A stretch of DNA of 64,000 nucleotides from Saturnia japonica (lineage: Eukaryota > Arthropoda > Insecta > Lepidoptera > Saturniidae). The position numbers were made by a program, and so were the translations under genes. The stretch spans positions 6,820,001-6,884,000 of the forward strand of contig CM065323.1 of assembly GCA_033032175.1 (NCBI GenBank), read 5' to 3'. Under the pieces are notes generated by a model. It had not been told where the DNA came from and made no database searches. It saw only the letters and a program-made list of their open reading frames with translations. Below, piece after piece: positions 20,312 through 31,245 of the stretch; positions within the stretch are counted from its first letter, which is position 1, and each line of letters starts with the position of its first letter.

Positions 20312-21265
20312 CGGCCCGCCCCAGCTTTGCACGGGTATAGTGTATTTTATGTTTTAAAAAGCGTGATTTAGAGTTTATCGCTTTAATATCGATCGTTATA
20401 ACGAACTGCCTCATTAGCCTAGTGGTTCTAAACGCGACTGCTATTTCGAGATTCTAGTTTCGATTCCTGGGTCGAGCAAAGTGTTATTGGATTTTTCTCA
20501 GTTCAATCAGTCTCAATTCTCAGTAGCAACTCGGAGTTTGGTTTTGTGTCCAATTAATGGCAAGGCTCTACCCCTATTCATGGGACCTAAAACTTACCCG
20601 GTGAACTGTGGATGTACACCTCTGTCTAAACCTTCGAGGATACAGGCATGATGGTATATTACCTAACTTCACAGTTACTAAAAGAACGCTTTGCTCGCGC
20701 CACGACCGCGATCGCAGCAGTTTTGCTGAAAACAATTTCTTTATTCGCGTGAAATTTTTAATTCGTGATATTTGCTATGGTATTCATTTAAATGGAAAAC
20801 TGTAAGGGATTATTTTGACCTACATTAAGTGCCCAAGTTAACTAACAAACGTATATGAATAAAGATTAATACTGAATTGGAGAAAAAGGATCGCATATAA
20901 TGTATAATAAAAATAGTTTCTGTAAGTCAATCTTAGAAGATAGACATATATCATCACGGATTTTTCACTAGGCTTTTTAAAGGACTACAATTCTATTGTA
21001 CATTATTTTGATGTATCTCATAAAGTTTAGCCAGGGTAAACCATGTAAACGCCTGAAAATCATTTTCTGACAACGGCTTGATTACAAATAATTGAATTTT
21101 CTCTAATATACAAAAACTTAATTGGAATGTATTGTATAAATCAACTTTTCGTAAAAATATCTCCAAATCCCTAAAACCCGCATTTAAATCCGTTGCGTAG
21201 TTTCAAAGATCTAATCGTACATAGTGACAGACAGCGGGAAGCGACTTTAATTTATACTATGTATA
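20312..21265 (+). mobile_element. Transposon remnant interrupted by SINE-B
   Basis: Starts CTAGCGGCCCGCCCCAGC, a junction common to several lepidopteran non-autonomous elements. It ends with a LINE-like tail containing TCAAAGATCTAATCGTACAT and GACAGACAGCGGGAAGCGAC. A SINE-B lies at 20404-20660. It is partly similar in layout to 8337-8775. Confidence 0.5.
20404..20660 (+). repeat. tRNA-headed SINE (SINE-B) with both boxes
   Basis: An A box TAGCCTAGTGG at 20416-20426 and a B box GTTTCGATTCC at 20458-20468 give a pol III type 2 promoter layout. The body GGGTCGAGCAAAGTGTTATTGG leads to the tail GGATACAGGCATGATGGTAT. This is the most complete SINE-B head in the window. Confidence 0.85.
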
Positions 21266-22479
21266 AATAATGTATATCTATAGAATAGATATCAATCTAT
21301 CTAGATATCACATTGTTATTATTTCATATTTTATTATTTGTATGGTGAAGTGTAGACCAAACTTTTGCGTATGGAAAATTTGGTAATATGATGGAAAATT
21401 TTCTAAAATATGAAAAGTTGTACGGTGTGAGAGTCATCCGGGTGATATATTACAGTCAGCATAACGCATAGTAATTATACAACCAACCGCTCGATCTTCA
21501 GCTTTTACACGTAGCCATTAGAAAAGGGACACGAAGGGCTATCTTTTAATTAACTCGTACTTCTTTTTCATTAACATCTTTAAAGTACACCATTATCCGA
21601 GAGATGTTTTTAGGCTTTTCTGGCTAATGTTTTTCCGGTAGATGTTTTGAATTAAAACATTTTTAACTTATAAAAAACTCGGTTTTTTGAGCAGTTACTA
21701 TAACTGCTCGGGCGTACTCTGAGATCCACTCTAAATGTAATATTCTAATTTGGGATTATATTAATGAAAAGATCACCTTCCTTGATGTTTGACTAAAAGT
21801 TGCTGAGGATATCCCGCTTGTTATGTAACTTTGTAACAGTGTATTCTAAATATTACGATAATTAAATGGGCACATGGCTCTAAATATGTTTTACCATTTT
21901 ATAAAAAAAACATACCACGCTCAATTGCGAACAATACGATAAAGTTAACGATATGCAGTAAGTTTTTATGGATTGTATCCGAAACAATTAAGAAAGGGGA
22001 AGGTTTTGTAGGTCACTTCGTTTTCAATATGAGAGACTATGGTGTCTTCAATGCTCTTTTGGAAGTATCCTGGCAGTGCTGGCGACTTATCAGTTTACAA
22101 CTTCTTCGCTGCCCATTTTAAATGAAGACCATGCAAAGCAATTGGACTGACGTAAGCTTTAATAGTTTAAAGACCAAAAATCTTTAGAAACAAACAAAGA
22201 TATTAATTATCTATAGACAATTACACAAAGGCGAAAAGGAACACTATATTTTTCATTAATAAAACAAGCTTTTATTAAATATTTCAACAAATTTTAAAGG
22301 CTCATGATGCACATGGTTTTTATTAACATTAAGTTCTCCTTTCTCTCTTTTTTATTTGCGCTAAAAGATTTTAAAATTATTTTAAATTTTTATAATTCGT
22401 ATTAATATTATTTTTCGTATTTTTCTCAGCAAACCTTTTCATTTGATACCTATATCATGAGGGTATATAAAAAATAAGA
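21266..22479. other. AT-rich stretch without recognised feature
   Basis: No coding or repeat structure was recognised over about 1.2 kb. Confidence 0.4.
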
Positions 22480-22700
22480 AGTCCGCCATCTTTAGGAGTC
22501 CGACATATTGGATTTAGAATGACATCACTTAGCTAACCATGCACCGTCATCGAAACTAAACATCTATACAAAATTTCAGCTCAATCGGTTGTGGATAACT
22601 GTTAAATTTAGTTGCAAGATTTGACCCATACATACCAACTACGCAAGATAAAGAAGCAAAAGAAAAAAGCTTGTAAAAAAATTACTTGTCGGGCTGGCTA
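22480..22700 (+). repeat. LINE-like 3' tail
   Basis: AAATTTCAGCTCAATCGGTTG and ATTTGACCCATACATACCAAC followed by AAGATAAAG and an A-rich end are typical of degraded LINE 3' UTRs. Only one copy is visible here. Confidence 0.4.
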
Positions 22701-23224
22701 ATGTATTAAAATTTTACCTGCGATATTTGTCTCCGTGAAGAATGCCAAACTTGACAAACTATGCTTTTAACAATCGCTTCTTTTAAAAACTCTTTTAAAC
22801 CGCAAAGTAACCTAATCTCTAATTTACTTTTCTTTTTTCAGGTATATTCCATCTCTAATTCGTCAACTTTATAGCTCGAAGGTATATAAGGTAATATATT
22901 AAAATAGTATTCGTATTTCAAATCATAAAATAGTTAATTAAACTGTGAACCCGGTAAAAAGTCGTTGTAGCTAAAGCTAGGGCTACCTGTCTTTAGAATG
23001 TATTTACTCATCAATTACCAGCAACTCTTTAAAGTATAATATACCTTAATTTTATACTTTTCTGCGTTTCAAATTTTTTATGATGTCTCTAATATCTGTC
23101 TTTGGCAAATGTAAAATTATTAATTATAAATTAATTAATTATTATTTCTCTTCATTTATTATAGATATTTAGTTTAAAAATAATGCCATCAATATGTTTT
23201 ACATTTAAAATTAATCTTGCTATT

Positions 23225-23778
23225 ATACCATTTCCATTTCTTTATTTTCTCGATGACAGCTCCTGTGAAAACTTGAACGAGCGTCTTTTTTACATTATGT
23301 ATGCATTATTTTATTTAAAAAATGACGTTTATACACGCACAAGGTTATACCAGTGTCGGAGAAACTGATAGGAATGGAGCTATATCGATAAACGTAACAC
23401 GATAACAGACCCGATATTTTTTTTACAAAAGGTTATAAACTAAACTACTGCCGGATACTTTTGTACAAATTTATTAAGTAATATTATATTTCATTACAAG
23501 ATGTTACACGTATTAATTCTTGATTGATAATGCCAACTTTTTCAAAATTTTCGAAGCTGTTGTAAAATAAGTAGGTATAGGTAGGTACTCGACCATGAAA
23601 CGAAATAATTATAACGACAGGTAATCTTTATTTATTTATTTTAATCAAAATCTGATTAATCGTCACTGTCGTAATCGTAATAAATATATGCGATCGATAT
23701 TATTACTTATTTGGTCACAACACTACAACTATCAAATTAGAACTGTCATCGAGAAAATAAAGAAATGGAAATAGTATA
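23225..23778. mobile_element. Terminal-inverted-repeat element, copy 2
   Basis: The termini are near-perfect inverted copies of about 37 bp (left ATTTCCATTTCTTTATTTTC, right GAAAATAAAGAAATGGAAAT). The rest matches 12841-13289, with about 100 extra bases at 23298-23395 that include GTTATACCAGTGTCGGAG. No transposase is encoded. The frame 23183-23368 straddles the left end and is not a gene. Confidence 0.85.
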
Positions 23779-24244
23779 ATAAAATATCCGTGGTTTTCAA
23801 ATTTTTTTTATACTTTCTTTATTGGCTGGTAGAGCTTTTGGACCTTCATAATCACAGAAGGGAAAATTTTGATTTTACTTATTTAAAAAATGTTTGAACA
23901 TAAATATATTTTTATTTGGCAACCCTTGTACACGGCCTCGGATTTGCAAGTTTGTTATACGAAAGTCAAGTTCGTCTGCTAATTAGGACCAAGGAATCAT
24001 AAAAGTGAAGCGAGTAGGTTCATTAAAATGTCGTCTGGATTGTAAAGCGTTGCTTTATTCTTAGTAACATAACGTATTTAAGTACTAGAATGACTAATTC
24101 AAATATTATTCGTAGTACAAGTGGCGCGTCGTGCGATAGGCGTGTAGAGTGTACAATATCTATATGAAATTCAATGTGAAATATTCTTTTTTCTACTTAC
24201 AATTAAGCATTTTCTTCTTTTTTATTTAATGGCAACTATGTTCA
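23779..24244. other. AT-rich stretch without recognised feature
   Basis: A short GTGGCGCGTCGTGCGATAGG near 24120 is CpG-rich but could not be assigned. Confidence 0.4.
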
Positions 24245-24525
24245 TCTACAATTGAGACCACGATTACTAGAGTGGTTTATCCACTTTTTTCGATAAATTG
24301 ACCTATTTACACATTCATAATCTACAAATATGCTTTCACAAAACCACAATTGCCTAAAGTTATTAAATTCGTGCTATCATCTATGTTAGTATTATGTAAA
24401 TAACTTTAAGCCATTGTGGTTTTGTAAAAGCATATTTTTAGATAATGATTATATTAATGGGTCAATTTATCGAAAAAAGGCAAATAGGACGAGCTGGTTC
24501 TCGTGGCCTCAATTCTACCAAAGTC
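24245..24525. mobile_element. Foldback MITE, arms about 100 bp
   Basis: The arms 24262-24365 and 24401-24512 are inverted copies; for example TTTTCGATAAATTGACC pairs with GGTCAATTTATCGAAAA, and CAAAACCACAATTG pairs with CATTGTGGTTTTG. The loop is about 35 bp. It lies directly beside a family E copy whose other member (59165) has no such insertion at the equivalent place. Confidence 0.8.
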
Positions 24526-24965
24526 ACGTGAATAGAATATTTTTCTAATTATTCTTGTAATCTGCAAACATAGCTCTAAAAAGAAAACAGGTCCCTTGTT
24601 AAAAATTTCCAGGGAGTTTTGTGGCAACTTAAAATTAATACTCTAAGTTATTTACAATCCACTTCACTTGTACACAATAACCAAATTACATACCAAACAT
24701 AAAAATAACAACATAAGTTCTGAGTCACAACAGGACAATAAAAAAATACAACTTCAATGATTTTGAAAAGTTCCCTGGTGTATCTTCGAAAATGAAGGTC
24801 CAATACCAATGAAATTAAAATGGGACCACCCTTAAGATATCCCCTATCCAACAAAAAAAGAATCATTAAAATCGGTTCATAAACAAAGAAGTTTTTTTAA
24901 GTCGGTCGACATATCAAAATCCATTCAAAAACTCCGAAAAAGCAAGTTACAAAAAACAAACACAC
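24526..24965 (-). repeat. Family E repeat copy
   Basis: GAATAGAATATTTTTCTAATTA through TGTAATCTGCAAACATAGCTC and CCAGGGAGTTTTGTGGCAACTT matches 7690-7800. The distal half (TCTTCGAAAATGAAGGTCC, GGGACCACCCTTAAGATATC) matches 59330-59460 in reverse complement. The minus frame 24648-24866 reads YTRELFKIIEVVFF and ends SEVDCK before a stop. Confidence 0.65.
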
Positions 24966-25130
24966 GCTATCACATCCAGAACTTACATATAACTCATTGG
25001 TTTCTTAAATAACGCTGTTTTTTAATTTATTAAAAGTTATAGATCCGATAATAGAAACTTGTAAATATAATAAAGAAGTTATTTGTTTGATGCACCAAGT
25101 AGGAGCGAAATTTATATACTATTTTCTTAA

Positions 25131-25359
25131 ATAACATAACATACTATCACGCCTGTATCCCCGAAAGGTTAGGTAGAGGTGTACACCCACAGTTCGCGCT
25201 GTTTGTTGTTTAGGTCCCATATAATAGAGCACGAGCCTATTACCATTTATCGAGCACGAAGTCAAACTCCCAGCTGCTACTAAGAGTTTCATAGATAAAC
25301 CCAATAACACTCGATAATATCAGTCGCGCTTCTATCCACTAGGCTAATGAGGCAGTTGG
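25131..25359 (-). repeat. SINE-B copy with B box deleted
   Basis: On the minus strand the A box TAGCCTAGTGG (25336-25346) is present. The head then jumps from GCGCGACTGATAT to TCGAGTGTTATTGGG, deleting the B box and neighbouring bases. The body and the tail GGATACAGGCGTGATAGTATG are intact, ending in a TATGTTATGTTAT run. Confidence 0.85.
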
Positions 25360-25684
25360 AATTTTGCAAACCCGTCCAACACATTGCCCACTTTTGTAAT
25401 ATTTTACTTTGTGCAGGAATCGCCTCCTTTGCTTTTTGTCACGTTCTTTTGGAAAATATTTAAAACTGTACCTTTAATATTAGTAACTAAGTCAATCAAA
25501 AAGTTTAATTAATTAAAAATGAGGTAAAAAATCGAACATGTAGTGCTTATAGTACAATAGTGCTAAAATAGTAAAGAGAAAAGTCAATGGTGTCTAAAAA
25601 CAAATTTAAATTTAAAATAATTTTATTTTGTAGCAATAATTGTAACTGAAATATATAAAATAAAAGTATTTGCACTACAGTCGA

Positions 25685-25885
25685 TTACAAGTGTTTCATC
25701 CCTTCAGGAGACATTTCCAAATTGATGTTGACTCCTCCGAAATAAGCATCCAAGCATAAATAAGACATCCAAGCAACTTCACCTGCACGTGGTGCACCGT
25801 TCTGAGTAACTGACGAGGAAATGCCTCCAGTCCATATCCAGTTAAATTTATGCAGGGCCGCATGACAACGGCAATCGTTGATGGA
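25685..25885 (-). CDS. Unidentified terminal-exon-like frame with poly(A) signal (partial)
   Basis: The minus strand is open for 66 codons from 25885 down to a TAA at 25685-25687. The part outside the neighbouring LINE tail reads LHKFNWIWTGGISSSVTQN and then GAPRAGEVAWMSYLCLDAYF and GGVNINLEMSPEGMKHL. The composition (three W, balanced polar and hydrophobic residues) is unlike the low-complexity frames around it. An AATAAA lies at 25622-25627, about 60 nt past the stop. A pyrimidine-containing acceptor TTTCCTCGTCAG would start the exon at 25809; other acceptors are possible. Upstream sequence from about 25850 is a LINE-L tail. I do not recognise the protein. It may be a host 3' exon, a retrocopy, or the end of an unknown mobile-element gene. 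Confidence 0.35.
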   Translation of the reverse strand, partial: SINDCRCHAALHKFNWIWTGGISSSVTQNGAPRAGEVAWMSYLCLDAYFGGVNINLEMSPEGMKHL

Positions 25886-25985
25886 TTATAATCTCTCTGT
25901 GGTCACCGTTGTGTTTGGATTCTACAGTGCTTACCATCAGGGACAAAACCGTATATTTGCCATGCTACTATAAAAAAGTAAACTC
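25845..25985 (+). repeat. LINE-L 3' tail
   Basis: GCAGGGCCGCATGACAACGG, CTCTGTGGTCACCGTTGTG and GGATTCTACAGTGCTTACC, ending CATGCTACTATAAAAAAG. It is one member of the LINE-L tail family, with an A-rich end on the plus strand. Confidence 0.75.
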
Positions 25986-26639
25986 TTGCCCTTACTGGGG
26001 TAAACATAAATTTAACGTAACTTCTTCCAGCCTGTGCAGATCAGTTTCGTTTCCTCCTCATTCATAAGTACCTTTATGTATTCGCGTTTACTCCCTTACA
26101 TCATACTTTTCTTAACATCGGAATCTACTTTGTTTATTTGATCTACTATTTTGCTCTTACTCGGCACCGCCTGCTTCTATTTCAGCCCACATTTGCATTT
26201 TTGAATAAACATTTTTTTCAACGACAGAGACAATTAATATTTTTTTGTAGATTTGCATACATTTTTTCATAACATTTACTCCTTTAATGCATAACATCAC
26301 ACAAACTATCTGAAAACAATTTTTTATAAGTACAATACCACACCTAACAAAACAATAGGTCGCGCGGGTAGTGTTTCCCTGTTTGATTGATTATGATAGA
26401 GTGACGTGAATGCCACGCCGTGTTTGTACACTGTACAGGAATTCTATGCATAACTTTATAATTATTATGTTTTAAGTCGCATCTAAAATTTTATGAAATG
26501 GCTTTGCAACTTTAAAGACGTGAATGAGAGAAAAGTAGAGGAGATACGTAAGAAGGAAAGAAACAAGATGTCGTCTAGAAAATTCATGTGTGTTTTGATG
26601 TAAAGTCGATCAAAAGATAAAATAGTATAAAAGTATTTT
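25986..26639. other. Stretch without recognised feature
   Basis: Contains CATAAATTTAAC at 26008-26019, an inverted match to the start of the candidate exon (minus strand near 25850). Nothing else was recognised. Confidence 0.35.
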
Positions 26640-26775
26640 TTTATCAAAATCTAAAACTATCAAGCAGTATACGTATATTAGCTGTCTCCACAGATGTCGT
26701 TCTGCCCTTTCAAGTAATCAACACTTCGACCACAGCGCCATTTATATCTTCCAGAGATTGCATAAAAATCTTTTC
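26640..26775 (+). repeat. Dispersed repeat with GACCACAGCGCCA end, copy 2
   Basis: TTAGCTGTCTCCACAGATGT to ACTTCGACCACAGCGCCATT matches 18780-18870. Confidence 0.5.
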
Positions 26776-26836
26776 CGTGAATTTGAACAACTTTAATTTA
26801 CATTTTACATTAACAATTTTAGTTATTCATCCAAAT

Positions 26837-27105
26837 TTATTGTATCGCCTTTAAAGTACAGTCCTTCAGAAACGATACACTAACGGATCCGAATAATCCA
26901 ATCATGAAAACATTTTTAAACGCTTTTTCCGGAATTGAGTTTAGTTCTCGTCGCGAAATTTCCTTTCTGTCTTCTACCGAATGAAAACGGGTACCAAGAA
27001 GTCGTAATTTGAGTTTAGCAAAAAGAAAGAAGTCGGCTGGAGCCATATCTGGTGAATAAGGTGGTTGCTCGATGGTAATTGTTGAGTTTTTGAAGTGAAA
27101 CTTCT
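26837..27105 (-). pseudogene. Mariner transposase C-terminal fragment
   Basis: The minus frame includes EQPPYSPDMAPADFFLFAKL, the signature around the third catalytic aspartate of mariner DD34D transposases (YSPDLAP-x-DFFLF). That aspartate is at about 27047-27049. The following LLGTRFHSVEDRKEISRREL and LNSIPEKAFKNVF keep the family order and the fragment ends ILK-like before a stop. The DNA-binding half and the first two catalytic aspartates are missing. The first 20 or so residues (to KKFHF) come from outside the recognisable homology. It is inactive. Confidence 0.85.
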
Positions 27106-27771
27106 TTATCGGGGTTGGAAAAAAATTGTAGTGTAAAATTTTTGCGTTACGCGTCACATTTTTCCGTTACGCGCCATATTTTTCTTATCCCTATCACACG
27201 TGATTCGAAGTATACTTTCTCCAGCGGAGTAGGGAATGGTAAATGTCTCCAATGTATTTTGCGGCCCGTTTTGAGTAGTTACATTTTTGAAATCCAGGTG
27301 GCGATTGCATCGACTTCCATAAGAGTCCATGACCCGCTTTGAGTAGTGATGACTTTGACCACTAGGTGGTGTCGTGCAATTGCCATTTACCAATAGCATA
27401 TCGTTTTAACGGACTTACTCCTACCACTATACTTGACCGTTTTTCTATTGCACGCTTATTTATTCCCAACGCTCTATAGTGACGTGATAAATATATACAT
27501 ATGTTATATTGAAGTGATCAGCAAAATCAAAGGGTTTATTTTAATTCTAATTCCAGTGAATTTCTAAAAAAAAAAGTAATTACATCTCTTTTTATAATAC
27601 TTAGGTGTAATTATGGTATTTATTTTTCCACGTTATTTAAAATTAACCTCAGTTTTTGATTGTATTTTTCAATACACTAACACGTGGATGTAATTATGGT
27701 ATCAATTTTTTCTAATACTTGAATGTTTATTGTGGTATTTATTTTTCTAAAATATTCAAAGTCAATGCACA
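27106..27771. repeat. Degraded repeat sequence upstream of endonuclease fragment
   Basis: 27130-27400 contains GCGTTACGCGTCACATTTTTC, TTACGCGCCATATTTTTC and CTATCACACGTGATTCG, wording I associate with lepidopteran transposons. Overlapping frames on both strands are incidental. From 27480 on the sequence is plain AT-rich with three imperfect TGTAATTATGGTATTTATTTTTC units (27600-27750). Confidence 0.4.
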
Positions 27772-28205
27772 ATGGTAAATGTGATAAAAATTTTGATTGT
27801 TGCAATATATATATCTCCTAATCAGAAGGTGGACGATATTATTGATTTTATTCACCATTCATTGTTATCATACAGAAGTGGCGGTGCCTCTTTACTCGGC
27901 AACAATAATGATAAAATACCGATGATATTAAGTGGAGATTTTAATATCAATTTTGCATCAGAAAAATCTTTGAAACTAATTGAATTTTTGAAAGATAAAC
28001 TGAATTTATCCATGAAAAACTATCCTCAAACGTCGGATCTCGATCCGGCACTACAATTGATGGAGTTTTCGCTCGGTTACTAAATTTTGTGGAATGTAAA
28101 CAATATATTTCGTATTTCAGTTACCATAAGCCATTAATAACACAAATATATAATAACGACATCAATGATAGTAATAATTCTATTACAATTAATGAAATTC
28201 AATAA
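27772..28205 (+). pseudogene. Endonuclease/exonuclease/phosphatase-type domain fragment, frameshifted
   Basis: The first frame (27772-28083) contains IYISPNQKVDDII at residues 12-24 and MILSGDFNINFASEK at about 51-65. The GDFN motif is characteristic of APE-like endonuclease domains of LINEs and of Helentron/Helitron2 proteins. Around 28035 the homology moves to another frame, which reads SRSGTTIDGVFAR and later YISYFSYHKPL, giving the catalytic histidine context, and stops at 28203-28205. One net single-base frameshift therefore breaks it. The N-terminus before the first motif is missing. From the SYFSYHKP wording I favour an endonuclease of the kind fused to Helitron-like helicases, but a LINE origin is not excluded. 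Confidence 0.7.
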
Positions 28206-28939
28206 TAATCTTTGTAGTAATAAGCTAAAATGAAATAATTGTAGAATTTGTATTTATGTCTATGATAATAAAAGCCTTTTATTAAACTTTATCTAATTTA
28301 ACTTTATTTAACCAATTTCTGTAAAGTTGCATATAGTACAATTATTTTTTGAAAAATAACGTCATAAAGAAGTTTCACTTCTTACGAGTGTACGCTAGTT
28401 ACACGCACACATAATTTTTTTTTTTGTCAAACATTTGTTCACAATGATGACCTTGTGCGAAGGCACATTATTGTGGTACGTGGACTTATACATTACAATA
28501 TAAGGTTTACAATTGTAAGGATTAGACCTGTTTCTCTTCCATATATCACGCGTCCTGCCGATCTTGCGTTTCACTAACTCTGCTTGATACGATATGAAAA
28601 AGTTAAAAACTCTTTTAAGAGCAATGGAATACTGAGAAAATCCCGTCCACTTTCTGTCATGCATTTTAATTTAATACTAATCCAAATTATAACACAATGA
28701 ATCAAAAGCCCTTTAAAGAATATCCAAGTAAAATCATTAAAAATATTAACCGATATTATTACCCGAGTAGTTCAATATAAAATTATAGGTTTTGCTATCC
28801 TTAAAGGCTGAGTTCATTTAATAATTTTTATTAACCGTTAATATCCAGTGATTAATGAAGCGTTATAGTTTGTCTGTTCAGTATAATTTAATAAAATCTC
28901 GATATCACAAAAAAACAATGACTTAAATCCTAGATATAA
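28206..28939. other. AT-rich stretch; inverted 18-mer at 28366-28383
   Basis: ATAAAGAAGTTTCACTTC at 28366-28383 is the inverse of a match near 27092-27109 across the endonuclease fragment. An AATAAAAGCCTTTTATTAAAC near 28267 resembles a LINE tail. The minus frame 28395-28664 has no recognisable motif. Confidence 0.4.
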
Positions 28940-29320
28940 AAGGACTCGAATTAAGAAAATTAATTTCGTACAATTTCATTTAATTTCACTGTATGCTTGT
29001 TTTACAGTATTACATAAAAATAATATTACTTTTATGTGTACATAAACGCAATTTATAGACCATACAAATGTTCATATGTATAAAAATTGCATCTTAAATA
29101 TTGTACTTTCAGACTATAAACTACAATCATACCAAATTTCATTAAATTCAGTCTAGTAGTAGTTTTTGCGTAATTGGCGTTCTAACATACCGACAGACAG
29201 ACTGACAGGCAACAATTTCAAAAACTATGGAAATGTGTTCTGTCCTTGATTTTTATTATTATGTTTACTCAAATATCTTCAATGTACAGATTTCGACTCT
29301 TTACCCCTTTATTATAAGTA
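28940..29320 (+). repeat. LINE-like 3' UTR
   Basis: CATACCAAATTTCATTAAATTC, AGTTTTTGCGTAATTGGCG and CCGACAGACAGACTGACAGG are typical LINE tail phrases. Single copy here. Confidence 0.5.
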
Positions 29321-29614
29321 TAAAATTCGCTCTCACCACAAAAACTTTAGTAATAAAGTTAACAGAATGCATAATATAGGTAATGACGTAATAGTTATAT
29401 TTTATAGCAGAAAAAAAACTTGTATAACCTTTAGGGAAAACAACACATTACGTGCTTCTATTAAAGGGTTGAAGTTTTAAAACGATATTATCCGAAGTAA
29501 TCTTTCTAAATAAGGTTAACGAAACTAAGGAATTATAAGAAGATGTATAAACAATGAAATGATACAGTACAAATTTGTAAAGGCGTAAACTGATTTTATC
29601 GAATTGAGGTTGTA

Positions 29615-29790
29615 AAAAAAACTTTTTTTTATACAGTCAGCATATTGACTGTATTGTCCCTGATTGTAAGCACATTACAATCTAAACGCAACGGTGACCA
29701 ACGAGAGATAGATATCCATTGGCGGTCGGCCTGCATATAATTATATCTCTTCACGTTACACTTGAAAGATCCGATGTCGTAAAAAGAGGA
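29615..29790 (-). repeat. LINE-L C-terminus remnant and 3' tail
   Basis: On the minus strand a damaged coding end (VELSPGQNPLFTTSDLSS) runs into CGTGAAGAGATATAATTAT and the LINE-L tail GCAGGCCGACCGCC, ending GACTGTATAAAAAAAAAG. The poly(A)-like end lies at 29615-29635. Confidence 0.7.
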
Positions 29791-30057
29791 TTTTGGCCGG
29801 GAGAAAGTTCTACAACTCTATATATTTTTATAATGATTCACATGAATAAAAACATTTGAAGAACAATTTTCTAAATGATAATTTGCGTAATTACAAAACA
29901 ACTCTCATCGCAAGACGAGTAGGTACTTTTTTATTTTGGTTTCCAATAGCGAAATTTTATTTACAGTACTTATATTACGGGTCTAATAAAAATTACAGTA
30001 AATTGTAGGTTGTTGAAAATGCAACAACATTTTCTCTTTGAAGTCCTAATTTATAGG

Positions 30058-30180
30058 AGTGGTTCCCAACCTTTTTGGAACAAGTACCACTTTGATTTTC
30101 GTTCTGTTTCCAGGTACCACAAAGTTCGAGAAAAATAAACTGTATCAATGTAAAAGAAACTAATTGAACATATTTGATCA
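30058..30180 (+). mobile_element. hAT-like terminus, single end
   Basis: GAGTGGTTCCCAACCTTTTT followed by GGAACAAGTACCAC resembles the CAGTGGTTCCCAACC terminal repeat of some hAT elements. No matching right end was found, so the element is truncated or the resemblance is partial. Confidence 0.4.
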
Positions 30181-30770
30181 CTTGCCCTTGCCCCTGTCAT
30201 CTGCACTCACCATTATGTATCAGTGCATCCGCGTTTTATGAATTAATAATTTAAAACTAATCAAAATTTGAAATTTTGAAACTTTTCCGGACTAAATTTT
30301 AACTATTGCGGACCTTTGGTTTATACCATTAATTTAAATACTTATAAAAATAGGAAACCCTACAAAATTCCAGGTAACTTCCTGATTTTATTAATTAGAT
30401 TATAAACTGAAAGGAGAAGTGGAGTAGGATTAAAAGCGAGCACAATACACCTTAAATGCCCACGGAAATTTAAGCGGCAAACATGTTCTCCGACCCGCTG
30501 TATGAACCGGCCTTTATTCCGACGGTCAGCAAAACAGCTTAATTATACAATTAAATTATAAAACGCTCACCCGTTTTTGTAAAGTGAGCGAATAGGATGC
30601 GGGAGTGCTTTGCATTTTAAATTTTTGAAATTTAAATTTAATTTAAAGAAATTCAACAAACCGCGCAAAAATTGTTTTGAAATTAATTTTGTATGTTAAT
30701 TTCAGTTCTCGGTGTAGAAACCTTCATCTACGTAAATAATATATGAACATGAAATACAGTAAAGGATTAA
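30181..30770. other. AT-rich stretch without recognised feature
   Basis: Nothing was recognised. Confidence 0.4.
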
Positions 30771-31245
30771 TCTATACTAATATTATAAAGCTGAGGAGTT
30801 TGTTTGTTTGTTTGGTTGAACACGTTAATCTCAGGAACAACTGGTTCGAAAATTATTTTATTGTTGTATAGCACATTTAATGAGGAAGGCTATACGCTAT
30901 ATAACATCACGCTACGACCAATAGGGGACAAAAACGGGGAAAATTTATTCCTTTTGAGAGCTTACATTGCGTGCGCTGCGTAAATGGTTAAAGTTACGTA
31001 ACCATAATAGGTGACAAAAAATTTTCTCTTAAAAAGTTCTAAAAAAAGTCCGCGGTAGCATATATCTATCTTTTAAGGTTTACTCAATATAACCTTTTTT
31101 TATGGTAATAAAATTTGTTCTGAAATAATGCATAATTTGCGAAGATGTTTTTATAAACATGGTATTAATCCTTCTCTAAATAAATAAGTTATTCATCAAA
31201 AATATTTAATTTTGCACAAAATTTCTCTTTACGTCAATTGTTGTC
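30771..31245 (+). mobile_element. Helitron (Hel-1), 3'-truncated
   Basis: Starts TCTATACTAATATTATAAAG after A. It contains TTTGTTTGTTTG, AGGAAGGCTATACGC, ATAACATCACGCTACGACC and AAAGTCCGCGGTAGCATATA, then the segment shared with 3706-4140. Similarity to that copy is lost at about 31243, before the CTAG end. It shows the empty site for the SINE-B at 3763-4001. Confidence 0.75.

Noticed and set aside
23183..23368. 61-codon plus frame at the left end of a TIR element
   Set aside because: It straddles the element boundary and terminal repeat, and the second copy of the element does not keep it.
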